From assembly GCA_948976265.1 (NCBI GenBank), contig CARFUA010000007.1, forward strand, positions 1 through 64,000: a DNA stretch of 64,000 nucleotides. Reading direction: 5' to 3'. Below the pieces are notes generated by a model, which ran no database searches, had not been told where the DNA came from, and saw only the letters and a program-made list of their open reading frames with translations. Each line of letters opens with the position of its first letter. Within the stretch, counting starts at the first letter, position 1. The stretch is from an uncultured Clostridia bacterium. Its GTDB lineage: Bacteria > Bacillota > Clostridia > TANB77 > CAG-508. The position numbers and the translations under genes are program-made. Positions 1 to 8,096 of the stretch are shown here, piece by piece.

Positions 1-55
1 CAAACGTCACCGTATAACTATTCAACTGCCATAATGCGTATAACGTCACTTTTGT
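1..55 (-). repeat. Fragment of an InlB-type (Listeria-Bacteroides) repeat gene at the window edge
   Basis: On the minus strand this reads KVTLYALWQLNSYTVTF, the junction between two InlB B-repeats. It matches positions 49930-49984 with only about four mismatches in 55 bases, all in one short block, so it is a DNA-level duplicate of the start of the InlB-repeat gene there. The ATG used by the 50-kb copy is not conserved here. No start codon is visible upstream, so this is the edge of a second repeat gene running out of the window or a decayed copy. Confidence 0.6.
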
Positions 56-153
56 TCTAAAATGATTTTTGAATGAAAATAAAGATTTATATCTGATAAA
101 AAAATAGGCATAAATAGAAATATTATTGCATATATAAAAAAGAGGTGATTTTT

Positions 154-1092
154 TTGGTTTATATAAAATTGGAAGATAATAAGGACAAGTTCATGCAAAA
201 GTATCAAAATATGCCAAGAACAATTCAGAAAATTTTGTTTAGGGCGAAGTGTAAAAAAGGAAAATTTGAAATTCAGAAAATTAATGATTTGGAATGCATT
301 GTTTTGCCAGAAATTAATGATAGAGTGCTTAAAAGATTGAAAATGTTCTCCAATATAAGATGTTGGAAAAATGTCTGTCTTTCGGAAAATTTAAGACAAG
401 ATGCGCAATTTATGCATTTTGTAAAAGACAATTTTTGGAATGTAATGGATGGGAAATGGTTGTTTAAAAATAGGTTAGATGAAATATTGGAGTATGCTGT
501 TGAAGTTAGAGGTGGGATGATGGGAAATCAAGAAGTTTCGATTTTGTGTCATCATTTGGATGAAACGATTGCTGAGAAAATTAAGGAAATTTGTGTAAAA
601 GTGAAAGTTTGTAATATTTTGACCAGTCAAACAAAGCAGTTTCAGAAATTGGAAGATGAGATTTATCAAACCAATGGCATTGTGATAAATGTTTCCAAGA
701 ATTATAAAAAAGCTTTGGCAAAATCAAGTGTTGTTTTGAATTTGGATTTTCATTGTCGTGATTTAGCCAAATGTGTTTTGGCTAAACAGGTTGATATAAT
801 TCAGATGAAAGATTCGGTATTGCTTGAAAAAAAGGACTTTTTGGGTAAGAATATTGTTGCTTTTGGCATTGATATGCCAGAAAAATATAAAGACTATGCA
901 GAAAAACTGGATGGATTTAATGGTTGTATTTTATATGAAAGTTTTATTTATAAAAGAACAAGTTATCGAAATATCAAAAAAGAATTGTTGGAAGATGATG
1001 CGAGAATATTGTATCTGCAAGATTCAAATCATAAAATCATGAAAAAACCAAATTTAATTTTGCCAAAAGCCCTTGACAAAATCATGATTTAA
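154..1092 (+). CDS. Uncharacterised protein upstream of greA
   Basis: I do not recognise this protein of about 312 residues. A GTG at 145 lies inside the ribosome-binding site AGAGGTG (141-147), so the TTG at 154 (MVYIKLEDNK) is the likelier start. It has no signal peptide or membrane segment and looks cytoplasmic. The C-terminal half alternates hydrophobic strands and charged helices (IVINVSKNYKKAL, KNIVAFGIDMP), which suggests a Rossmann-like alpha/beta fold; this is inference only. The gene ends 35 bases before greA in the same orientation and may be cotranscribed with it. Confidence 0.6.
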   Translation: MVYIKLEDNKDKFMQKYQNMPRTIQKILFRAKCKKGKFEIQKINDLECIVLPEINDRVLKRLKMFSNIRCWKNVCLSENLRQDAQFMHFVKDNFWNVMDGKWLFKNRLDEILEYAVEVRGGMMGNQEVSILCHHLDETIAEKIKEICVKVKVCNILTSQTKQFQKLEDEIYQTNGIVINVSKNYKKALAKSSVVLNLDFHCRDLAKCVLAKQVDIIQMKDSVLLEKKDFLGKNIVAFGIDMPEKYKDYAEKLDGFNGCILYESFIYKRTSYRNIKKELLEDDARILYLQDSNHKIMKKPNLILPKALDKIMI

Positions 1093-1127
1093 CCTTATTA
1101 TTATACGTAGACAAGGAGGAAGATGTC

Positions 1128-1604
1128 ATGGGAGAAAAAGAATATTTATTAACACAAGAAGGATATGATAATTTAGAAAAAGAATTAGAAAAATTGAAGA
1201 CAGAAACAAGATATGAAATTGCAGAAAGAATCAAAGTTGCTTTAGGATTTGGTGATTTATCCGAAAATTCTGAATACGACGAAGCTAAAAATGCACAAGC
1301 TGCGAATGAGATGAAAATTGCTGAATTAGAAAATAAATTAAAATATGCCAAAATTATCGATGAATCAGAAATCGATACGAAAACGGTTCAAGTAGGAAAT
1401 GTTGTAAAAGTGCTGGATATGGAATTTAATGAAGAAGTGGAATATACTATTGTTGGTTCAACAGAAGTTGATTTATCACAAAATAAAATTTCAAATGAAT
1501 CGCCAATTGGAGAAGCATTGCTTGGTAAAAAAGTAAAGGATGTTGTAGATGTGCAAGCTCCAGCAGGTATTTTAAAATTCAAAATTTTGGCAATTCGAAA
1601 ATAA
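1128..1604 (+). CDS. greA: Transcription elongation factor GreA
   Basis: GreA rescues backtracked RNA polymerase by stimulating cleavage of the nascent transcript through the secondary channel. The 158-residue length is typical. Residues 1-80 form the antiparallel coiled coil, with the conserved acidic tip motif GDLSENSEYDEAK near residues 42-54. The rest is the FKBP-like C-terminal domain (GEALLGKKVKDVVDV). A strong AAGGAGGA ribosome-binding site precedes ATG 1128. Members of this family are very conserved, so the call is secure. Confidence 0.97.
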   Translation: MGEKEYLLTQEGYDNLEKELEKLKTETRYEIAERIKVALGFGDLSENSEYDEAKNAQAANEMKIAELENKLKYAKIIDESEIDTKTVQVGNVVKVLDMEFNEEVEYTIVGSTEVDLSQNKISNESPIGEALLGKKVKDVVDVQAPAGILKFKILAIRK

Positions 1605-1687
1605 AAGATTTATTTTAAAATTTCTTGCTAAAAAATATTTTATATCATATAATAAACAAAACACAAAAGAAACTTTAAGGAGGAAAA

Positions 1688-2128
1688 ATGGACGAAAAAT
1701 TTACAGTCATTTTTTATGATGATAAAGAACGAAAAAAAATTTGGGATAAGCAAGAAGTGAAAAAAGGTGCAAGTGTAAAATATCAAGGAAAATTGCCAGA
1801 AAAACCAGCAGAAAATGGTGTTGAATATAGTTTTGTTGGTTGGGATACAACAGGAAATATGGCAGAAGTTACGGAAAATATAGAATTATTTGCAAGATAT
1901 GAAGCAAGCCCAAAAATGTCTTCAAAAGAAGAAACATTATTGGAATTGATAGAAATGAATACCGAAATGGGTAATTTAAATGAAGTAATGCAAGCAGGTC
2001 AAAAAGTACTTACGATGGAAAAAGCAACTAGGAATTTGACAACCGAGCAAAAAATCGATTTAGTTCAACGTGTAAAACAAAATGGGTTTGTTGAATTAGA
2101 TAAACAAACGGAAAATGAAAGACATTAA
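1688..2128 (+). CDS. Small protein with an N-terminal InlB-repeat-like domain
   Basis: 146 residues starting at an ATG preceded by TAAGGAGG. Residues 3-75 resemble an InlB B-repeat / Listeria-Bacteroides repeat: FTVIFYDD, a V(K)YQGKLPEKP turn, YSFVGWDTT and a closing LFARYEAS. The C-terminal 70 residues are helical and charged (ELIEMNTEMGNLNEVMQAGQ). There is no signal peptide, sorting motif or membrane segment, which is odd for a repeat usually found in surface proteins. Function unknown. It follows greA by 83 bases and may share its transcript. Confidence 0.6.
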   Translation: MDEKFTVIFYDDKERKKIWDKQEVKKGASVKYQGKLPEKPAENGVEYSFVGWDTTGNMAEVTENIELFARYEASPKMSSKEETLLELIEMNTEMGNLNEVMQAGQKVLTMEKATRNLTTEQKIDLVQRVKQNGFVELDKQTENERH

Positions 2129-2252
2129 TTTTTTTGGAAAAATTTTTAATGATATTTTTTTGTTTTTTGAGCAATACTATTTTTGAGATAAATTTTTAAG
2201 AATAATAGTTTATTTTTAGAAATAGTTTTCTCAAAAATGGAGGTATTAGAAA

Positions 2253-2423
2253 ATGTCTAGTAATAGCAAATTAATATCTGAAAAATTAAAATACGAAATC
2301 GCAAAAGAATTAGGTGTTTATGACCAAGTAAAAAAAGATGGTGGATGGGGAAATGTACCATCTAAAACATGTGGTAACATTGTCACAAAGGCAATCGAAA
2401 TTGCAAATCGTAGTGTTGAATAA
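2253..2423 (+). CDS. Small acid-soluble spore protein, alpha/beta type
   Basis: A 56-residue protein. The family coats and protects DNA in the dormant spore core and is degraded at germination. The visible signature is the family core LKYEIAKELGV (residues 12-22), followed by GGWGNVPSKTCGNIVTKAIE, matching the second conserved SASP segment. A GGAGG ribosome-binding site lies at 2239-2243 and a strong terminator follows. The canonical GPR protease site is not obvious. It shows that the organism sporulates; a sporulation sigma factor is the expected driver, but I could not place a clear promoter. Confidence 0.85.
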   Translation: MSSNSKLISEKLKYEIAKELGVYDQVKKDGGWGNVPSKTCGNIVTKAIEIANRSVE

Positions 2424-2432
2424 GAAAATAGA

Positions 2433-2459
2433 AAGACGGAATTTAGTTCCGTCTTTTTT
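2433..2459 (+). terminator. Intrinsic terminator of the spore-protein gene
   Basis: The stem AAGACGGAA / TTCCGTCTT (9 bp, 5-base loop) is followed by a run of six T. Confidence 0.9.
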
Positions 2460-2530
2460 CTATATTTTGAATAGATTAGAGAAAATTTGGAAAAAATTAC
2501 TAATAGAGATTGAATAAAGAGGGTGCAAAA

Positions 2531-4966
2531 ATGATTTATAAATTTACAGTTAGTAGTGAAAAAGTATTGCAAATTGCTAAAGAAATTGCTTCTACTTTGG
2601 GACATAATTATATTGGAACAGAACATATTTTATATGGATTAGCAAAAGAAGAAAATGGGGTTGCCAATAAAGTTTTGAAAAAGCAAAATATAACACCAGA
2701 TATTATTTTAGAAAAAATTGAAGATTTAATTGGAAGCAATGTAAGTAGCGAGGTTAGTGTTTTGGGCTTTACACCAAGAACCAAACGCGTCATTGAAAAT
2801 TCCTACGCAGAAGCTAAAAAAGTTGGCTCGAATTATATTGGAACGGAACATTTTATGGTTGGAATTATGAAAGAAGCAGATAGTATCGCTATGCGTATTG
2901 TTACGAGTTTAAATGTAAAACCAGATACGATTTACAACGACATTAACAAAGTAGTCAATGAATTTGATGATTCGATGAATGATATTTCGCCGTTAAATTC
3001 TGGAAAAGATTTAGGAAGTTATAGTTTAACGCAAACGCTGAATCAATTTAGTAGTGATTTAACCAAAGAAGCCAAAGAAGGCAATCTAGATCCAGTAATT
3101 GGCAGAATTCATGAAACCGAACGCGTGATTGAAATCTTATCTAGACGAACCAAAAATAATCCTTGTTTGATTGGAGAACCTGGCGTTGGAAAAACAGCAG
3201 TTATTGAGGGATTAGCTCAGAAGATTGTAACAGGAAATATTCCTGAGATTTTAAAAAATAAAAGAGTGGTATCACTAGATATTACTTCTATGGTGGCAGG
3301 CGCTAAGTATCGTGGAGATTTTGAAGAGCGTATCAAAAAGGCTTTAAATGAGGTTAAAAAAGCTGGAGATATTATTTTATTTATTGATGAAATTCATGCC
3401 ATCGTGGGAGCGGGAGCCGCAGAAGGGGCAATTGATGCTGCTAATATTTTAAAACCGCTTTTAGCAAGAGGCGAAATTCAAGTCGTTGGAACAACTACTA
3501 TTAAAGAATATCGAAAATATATTGAAAAAGATGCTGCACTTGAAAGAAGATTTCAACCAGTCGATATTTCGGAACCCAGCTTGGAAGAATGTAAAAAAAT
3601 TTTAAATGGTTTAAGAGATAAATATGAAGCACATCACAATGTAAAAATTACAGATGAAGCGATTATTTCTGCTATTGAATTGTCTAATCGTTATATTGCA
3701 GACCGATTTTTGCCAGATAAAGCAATTGATTTGATTGATGAAGCATCTAGCAAAGCAAGATTGAAAGCTTTTATCGAACCAGAACATGTCAAAAATTTAG
3801 AAAAACAAGTTGAGAAAATGGAAGCAGAAAAAGAATCGGCTATTAATATGCAAGATTTTGAGAAAGCAGCGAAATTAAGGGATGAAACAATTCGCCTAAA
3901 AACCAATTTAGAAGACGAAAAAGAAAAATGGAGAAATGAAAGTGTTCAAAAAATAATTACCATTGGCACCAATGAAATTGCAGATGTTGTCAGTCGTTGG
4001 ACAGGAATTCCTGTTCACAAAATCAATCAAGATGAAAATACAAAATTGAAAAATTTAGAAACGATTTTGCATCAAAGAGTGGTTGGGCAAAATGAGGCAA
4101 TTGAATCTGTTTCAAAGGCGATTCGTAGAAGTAGAGTTGGCTTAAAAGACCCAAATCGCCCGATTGGTTCATTCCTATTTTTAGGTCCTACAGGGGTTGG
4201 AAAAACGGAATTGACGAAAGCATTGGCAGAAAACTTATTTGAAAATGAAAATGCGATGATTCGTTTGGATATGTCGGAATATATGGAATCACATAGTGTT
4301 TCTAAAGTGATTGGTTCACCACCAGGTTATGTGGGATATGACGAGGCAGGCGGACTGACAGAGAAAGTTCGAAGAAATCCGTATTCAGTAGTATTATTTG
4401 ATGAAATTGAAAAAGCGCATCCAGATATTATGAATCTGTTGCTTCAAATCTTAGAAGATGGGCGTTTGACAGATAGTCAAGGTAGAACGGTTGATTTTAA
4501 AAATACAGTTATTATTATGACTTCTAATGTGGGAGCAAGATTGATTACGGAAAAGAAAACCATTGGTTTTGAAAATCAAAAAGAAGCGTTGGAAAAAGAC
4601 AATGAAAATATCCGAAAAGAAGTTTTAAATGAAACCAAAAGAGAATTTAAGCCAGAATTTTTAAATCGTATTGATGAAATTATTGTTTTTCATAAGTTGG
4701 GTTTGCAGGATTTGAAAGAAATTACGAATATTATGCTTGAGCGAGTAATTCAGCGAATGAGAAAACAGGATATTGAATTGGAAATTACAGAACAGGCAAA
4801 AGCAATTATCATTCAAAATGGGACGGATTATAAATATGGTGCAAGACCTCTTCGTAGAACGATTCAAAATTTGATAGAGGATACAGTAGCAGAAAAAATC
4901 TTGGAAGGGGAAGGAAGGAAAAAAATTGTTTTAGATGAAGAAGGCGGAAAAATTATTGTACAATGA
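2531..4966 (+). CDS. clpC: ATP-dependent Clp protease ATP-binding subunit ClpC
   Basis: Class I AAA+ unfoldase that feeds proteins to ClpP (clpP lies at 52 kb). 811 residues from ATG 2531, chosen because GAGGGTG sits 5-6 bases upstream; a TTG at 2510 has no ribosome-binding site. Order: two N-terminal Clp_N repeats (1-145), first AAA+ domain with Walker A GEPGVGKT and Walker B ILFIDEIHA, a middle coiled-coil region containing a UVR-like segment (NMQDFEKAAKLRDETIRLK), second AAA+ domain with GPTGVGKTEL and VVLFDEIEKAHP, then the C-terminal D2 small domain. The usual ctsR-mcsA-mcsB partners are absent and no CtsR operator is evident. Confidence 0.96.
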   Translation: MIYKFTVSSEKVLQIAKEIASTLGHNYIGTEHILYGLAKEENGVANKVLKKQNITPDIILEKIEDLIGSNVSSEVSVLGFTPRTKRVIENSYAEAKKVGSNYIGTEHFMVGIMKEADSIAMRIVTSLNVKPDTIYNDINKVVNEFDDSMNDISPLNSGKDLGSYSLTQTLNQFSSDLTKEAKEGNLDPVIGRIHETERVIEILSRRTKNNPCLIGEPGVGKTAVIEGLAQKIVTGNIPEILKNKRVVSLDITSMVAGAKYRGDFEERIKKALNEVKKAGDIILFIDEIHAIVGAGAAEGAIDAANILKPLLARGEIQVVGTTTIKEYRKYIEKDAALERRFQPVDISEPSLEECKKILNGLRDKYEAHHNVKITDEAIISAIELSNRYIADRFLPDKAIDLIDEASSKARLKAFIEPEHVKNLEKQVEKMEAEKESAINMQDFEKAAKLRDETIRLKTNLEDEKEKWRNESVQKIITIGTNEIADVVSRWTGIPVHKINQDENTKLKNLETILHQRVVGQNEAIESVSKAIRRSRVGLKDPNRPIGSFLFLGPTGVGKTELTKALAENLFENENAMIRLDMSEYMESHSVSKVIGSPPGYVGYDEAGGLTEKVRRNPYSVVLFDEIEKAHPDIMNLLLQILEDGRLTDSQGRTVDFKNTVIIMTSNVGARLITEKKTIGFENQKEALEKDNENIRKEVLNETKREFKPEFLNRIDEIIVFHKLGLQDLKEITNIMLERVIQRMRKQDIELEITEQAKAIIIQNGTDYKYGARPLRRTIQNLIEDTVAEKILEGEGRKKIVLDEEGGKIIVQ

Positions 4967-4971
4967 AAATC

Positions 4972-4993
4972 GGCTGGGCACAGATGCCCAGCC
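4972..4993. terminator. Shared hairpin between convergent clpC and the 5.0-kb gene
   Basis: The 9-bp stem GGCTGGGCA / TGCCCAGCC with a 4-base loop lies between two convergent genes. The T-tracts on either side are weak, so it is a probable rather than certain bidirectional terminator. Confidence 0.6.
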
Positions 4994-5000
4994 TGAAAAC

Positions 5001-5414
5001 TTAACTCGAATGTGCCCTTTGAACACAGTCATCACTCACAATGATTCCCACATGTCTGAGTTCTTCAACAACTCTGTCAAACTGTGAATCAATTACATAT
5101 CCAGGACAACCGCCGTTTACAAATTTCGTAAAGCTGGATTTGTAGGATAAAATGAAGGTTTCCACTGCCTCAGTATAAAATTTCTTTGTTTCAGGACGAC
5201 TTAAAACTCCAACCGTCTCCTTAACAGAAATAGTATCTGCCAGAAATTCCAAAATCAATTCTTTGGGAAGTTGGACTTTGGAATTTTTGAGAATCAGCTG
5301 AGGATTGGCATGAAATAATGCCGTGAGCTGTTCAGGTGTTAAATCTTCCTGAAAATACAAGTGCGGATTATTCCGCAGTTCCGTAGGTGACATGTTTTCA
5401 ATTTCTTGTTTCAT
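5001..5414 (-). CDS. Orphan hypothetical protein
   Basis: 137 residues; the start is ATG 5414 (MKQEIENMSP), preceded by AAGGAGG. I do not recognise the family. It is soluble, mostly helical, with SPTELRNNPHLYF and a Cys-containing segment VNGGCPGYVI; there is no signal or membrane segment. The gene stands alone with its own consensus promoter (5470-5498) and a terminator. Its base composition looks less AT-rich than its neighbours. It contains an in-frame CGG codon (5373-5375, in ELRNN) that must be read as sense to keep the frame open. Confidence 0.6.
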   Translation of the reverse strand: MKQEIENMSPTELRNNPHLYFQEDLTPEQLTALFHANPQLILKNSKVQLPKELILEFLADTISVKETVGVLSRPETKKFYTEAVETFILSYKSSFTKFVNGGCPGYVIDSQFDRVVEELRHVGIIVSDDCVQRAHSS

Positions 5415-5469
5415 TGTATTCCTCCTTAATTTTAAATGATGAAACAATTGATACTATAGCGACAATAGT

Positions 5470-5498
5470 ATTATAATTCAATTTACATAAAAAGTCAA
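5470..5498 (-). promoter_or_regulatory. Sigma-A promoter of the 5.0-kb orphan gene
   Basis: On the minus strand TTGACT (5498-5493), a 17-base spacer and a perfect TATAAT (5475-5470). Confidence 0.8.
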
Positions 5499-5547
5499 TA
5501 AAAATTGGATTCTTTTTTGAGAGTAAGAATAAAATTATTTAAAATAC

Positions 5548-5576
5548 TTGCAATGAATCTAAAATTAGGGTATAAT
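5548..5576 (+). promoter_or_regulatory. Sigma-A promoter of tRNA-Gly
   Basis: TTGCAA (5548-5553), 17-base spacer, TATAAT (5571-5576); the tRNA begins 19 bases after the -10 box. Confidence 0.85.
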
Positions 5577-5595
5577 AAAAATGTAATGGAAAATT

Positions 5596-5669
<74 letters not shown>

Positions 5670-5704
5670 ATAAGTAAAATCGTCGTACTAGACGAAAGTA
5701 TTGA

Positions 5705-5751
5705 AAAATCAAACATATTATAACAACTATTGCCATAATATGTTTGATTTT
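5705..5751 (+). terminator. Hairpin downstream of tRNA-Gly
   Basis: The 16-bp perfect stem AAAATCAAACATATTA / TAATATGTTTGATTTT with a 15-base loop fits a tRNA terminator, although the T-tract after it is short. Confidence 0.7.
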
Positions 5752-5788
5752 ATGTTATAGAGCAGATTTTGTATTAAAAGGTGAAAAT

Positions 5789-6433
5789 ATGACAAAAAAG
5801 AAATTTATTAAATTATCTATAATAATATTTGTAGTATTTATATTAATGATAGTATTGATAGTATCAATACTATCAATTAAAAAGATTATATATGAAATGA
5901 ATTATGCAAATAAAATAGATAGCATACTGGCAGATACAGTAGAAATTGAAAAAAAGTGGATAATAGATAAAAAAAGTATACCATATAACTTGTCTAATGC
6001 AGAGATTGTAGAAATAGAGCAAACATATTTATGTTTTTCACCAGAGATAAGAGTTAGAAAAATAAATGGTGGTGAAGAATATACTTTTGCAGTAAAGACG
6101 AATATAACTTCAGATGGAATGACAAGGGATGAATTTGAAGATAATATTACAGAAGAAGAATATAATCATTTAATAAAAAAGCGAGAAGGAAATACCATTA
6201 GGAAGACGAGATATCAGTTCCTAGATGGAGAGGATTTATTAGCAATTGACCTATTTTCTGGAGAACTAGAAGGATTGGCTTATTTAGAAATAGAATTTGA
6301 GAATCAGGAAGAAGCCAACAAATTCGAAACACCAAGTTGGGCAATAAAAGATGTTATAAGTGATTTGAATTATAAAAATGGGCATCTTGCTAGATTTGGT
6401 ATTCCAGAAAGTTATTTTGAATATATAAAATAA
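5789..6433 (+). CDS. Membrane-anchored CYTH-domain (triphosphate tunnel) protein
   Basis: 214 residues from ATG 5789 (MTKKKFIKLS), chosen for the AGGTGA site just upstream. Residues 7-32 form one membrane anchor. The remainder carries the CYTH family pattern: VEIEKKWII (the ExExK signature), IEQTYL, EIRVRKI, YTFAVKT, a second basic motif IRKTRY, AIDLFSGELEGLAYLEIEFE and PSWAIKDV. CYTH enzymes bind triphosphate groups and a divalent metal inside a beta tunnel (inorganic triphosphatase, thiamine triphosphatase, class IV cyclase). A membrane anchor is unusual; the domain should lie outside if the positive-inside rule holds. Substrate unknown. The next gene follows closely. Confidence 0.75.
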   Translation: MTKKKFIKLSIIIFVVFILMIVLIVSILSIKKIIYEMNYANKIDSILADTVEIEKKWIIDKKSIPYNLSNAEIVEIEQTYLCFSPEIRVRKINGGEEYTFAVKTNITSDGMTRDEFEDNITEEEYNHLIKKREGNTIRKTRYQFLDGEDLLAIDLFSGELEGLAYLEIEFENQEEANKFETPSWAIKDVISDLNYKNGHLARFGIPESYFEYIK

Positions 6434-6538
6434 TAGATGATGGTGTCTTTTAAATATATAGAGGGGAAACAAAGTTATGTAAAACATAATAAAATATGTT
6501 TTAGAACTTTCTCAAAATCCCTTGCTCAAGGAAAAGCT

Positions 6539-7903
6539 ATGGATTATAATAAAAATCAGAAACAAAGGAGAAAAAGTAGAGGAATTACACTTATTGTATT
6601 TGTAGTAACAATTATCGTTTTGATAATACTAGCTGGTGTTACTATAAATTTGATTGCTGGAGAAAAGGAAATTTTGAATAGAGCTATTCAATCTAGTTTA
6701 CAAAATGAATTATCGAATTTGGAGGAAAAAGCCAATTTAATTTATGCCGATTTACTAATAAACAAGCATTTTGATAAAAATAACCAACAAACTATCAATT
6801 TGGTAGAAATTATCAAAGAATTACAAAAAGAAAATTATACATTTTTAAGCGTAGCCAATACAGAAGATGCCAAAACCTGTTACTGGGTCAATGCAACCAA
6901 TAGCGATGGAAGTTATTTCGTTTGGATTCCACGATATGCCTATAGAATTACGTATTATGAGAATCAAGAAACTACACAGCCAACAGGTTATTATGATGGA
7001 AATGGTATCTGGAGAGCTAGTGATGCGAGAGTAAAATATACTTTAGATGCAGGAATTGAGACAGTAGAACACAATGGAAAAAGTTATATTGTGCATCCAG
7101 CATTTATGAAGGATGATGACAAGGAAGGACTAGAAAATTTTGCAAGAGGTGGCTGGGATAGTGATTTAGCTGGACTTTGGGTGGCAAAGTATGAGATGAG
7201 TCAGGAAAGAAATGGAACTGCTTACGCAACAAATTCTGTAACAGTGGGAAATATTACAACTACTGATTCAATAAAAGCTGTTAGTAAACCAAATGTTTCA
7301 TGTTGGCGATATATTAATATAGGAAATATGTATACTAATGCATTCAATTACGATCGAAGCAAAGAAAGTCATCTGATGAAAAATAGTGAATGGGGAGTGG
7401 TAGCCTATTTGACACATAGTCAATATGGTAGAAATGCACATGAAATTGCTACCAATACAAGTAGTAGCTATATAACTGGAACAGGTGGTGTTGAAGCAAG
7501 TACAACAGGAAACCTTTATGGAATTTATGATATGTCAGGAGGAGCATGGGAATATTTGGCATGTTGGGATACATTAAGTACAAGTAGTTTCCTCAAAAAT
7601 GGCTTATCCTTTGCAAAAACAAATGGTGTAAGTACGAAATATGCAACAGCCTATAAAAATGTTACGAGCGAAAATTTGTATAAAAGATTAAAGATAGGCG
7701 ATGCAATAAAAGAAGTAAAAGTAGATGGCACTTATGCATGGTTTGGCGATACATGTTTTGCTTTTTATTTAGAGAACCCATTTCTATTACGAGGAGGTTC
7801 TTCTAATGATGGCACAAGTTTGGGAATTTATTATTCAGATAGCTTTACAGGGGCAGAAATAGACAAAAATAATTCCTTCCGTGTTGTTATTGCACCGAGA
7901 TAA
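6539..7903 (+). CDS. Prepilin-like surface protein with FGE/sulfatase-modifying-type C-terminal domain
   Basis: 454 residues from ATG 6539 (MDYNKNQKQRRKSRG), which has CAAGGA upstream; an ATG at 6437 would add 34 residues. Residues 16-40 are a type IV prepilin-like leader: basic stretch, RGITLI cleavage motif, then a hydrophobic helix. A helical stalk follows. The C-terminal half resembles formylglycine-generating-enzyme/C-type-lectin-like domains: GIYDMSGGAWEYLACW, LRGGSS and NSFRVVIAPR. Catalytic cysteines of true FGE are not evident, so a binding or display role is more likely than enzymatic. It needs a pilin peptidase and assembly system, not present in this window. Confidence 0.7.
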   Translation: MDYNKNQKQRRKSRGITLIVFVVTIIVLIILAGVTINLIAGEKEILNRAIQSSLQNELSNLEEKANLIYADLLINKHFDKNNQQTINLVEIIKELQKENYTFLSVANTEDAKTCYWVNATNSDGSYFVWIPRYAYRITYYENQETTQPTGYYDGNGIWRASDARVKYTLDAGIETVEHNGKSYIVHPAFMKDDDKEGLENFARGGWDSDLAGLWVAKYEMSQERNGTAYATNSVTVGNITTTDSIKAVSKPNVSCWRYINIGNMYTNAFNYDRSKESHLMKNSEWGVVAYLTHSQYGRNAHEIATNTSSSYITGTGGVEASTTGNLYGIYDMSGGAWEYLACWDTLSTSSFLKNGLSFAKTNGVSTKYATAYKNVTSENLYKRLKIGDAIKEVKVDGTYAWFGDTCFAFYLENPFLLRGGSSNDGTSLGIYYSDSFTGAEIDKNNSFRVVIAPR

Positions 7904-7934
7904 TTGAAAAAGTCAGTTTTGAACATTTAAAAAT

Positions 7935-7972
7935 GTGCTTATTCTGTATAGAATAGGCACTAAATTTTTTTT
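7935..7972 (+). terminator. Terminator of the pilin/FGE-like gene
   Basis: An 11-bp stem (GTGCTTATTCT / AGAATAGGCAC, one G-T pair) with a 4-base loop, followed by a T-rich tract. Confidence 0.9.
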
Positions 7973-7990
7973 ACAAAAAATCCCCCAAAA

Positions 7991-8012
7991 ACATTGAAAA
8001 AATTTTCAATGT
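7991..8012. repeat. Palindrome upstream of the DUF5050 gene
   Basis: Two 10-base arms, ACATTGAAAA and TTTTCAATGT, separated by AA. Possible operator; no regulator is identified. Confidence 0.4.
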
Positions 8013-8070
8013 ATGATACAAAATAATTATCACTATAAAAAAAGCAAAAGAAAAATAAAGAAAGGAGCGT

Positions 8071-8091
8071 ATGAGTAAAATCGTACAATAA
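8071..8091 (+). CDS. Possible six-codon upstream ORF (MSKIVQ)
   Basis: The only good ribosome-binding site here (AAAGGAG, 8061-8067) serves this ATG, and its TAA stop ends 6 bases before the ATG of the DUF5050 gene. It could couple translation by reinitiation, or be what is left of the true start after a small deletion in the A-run at 8090-8095. Confidence 0.35.
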   Translation: MSKIVQ

Positions 8092-8096
8092 AAAAT

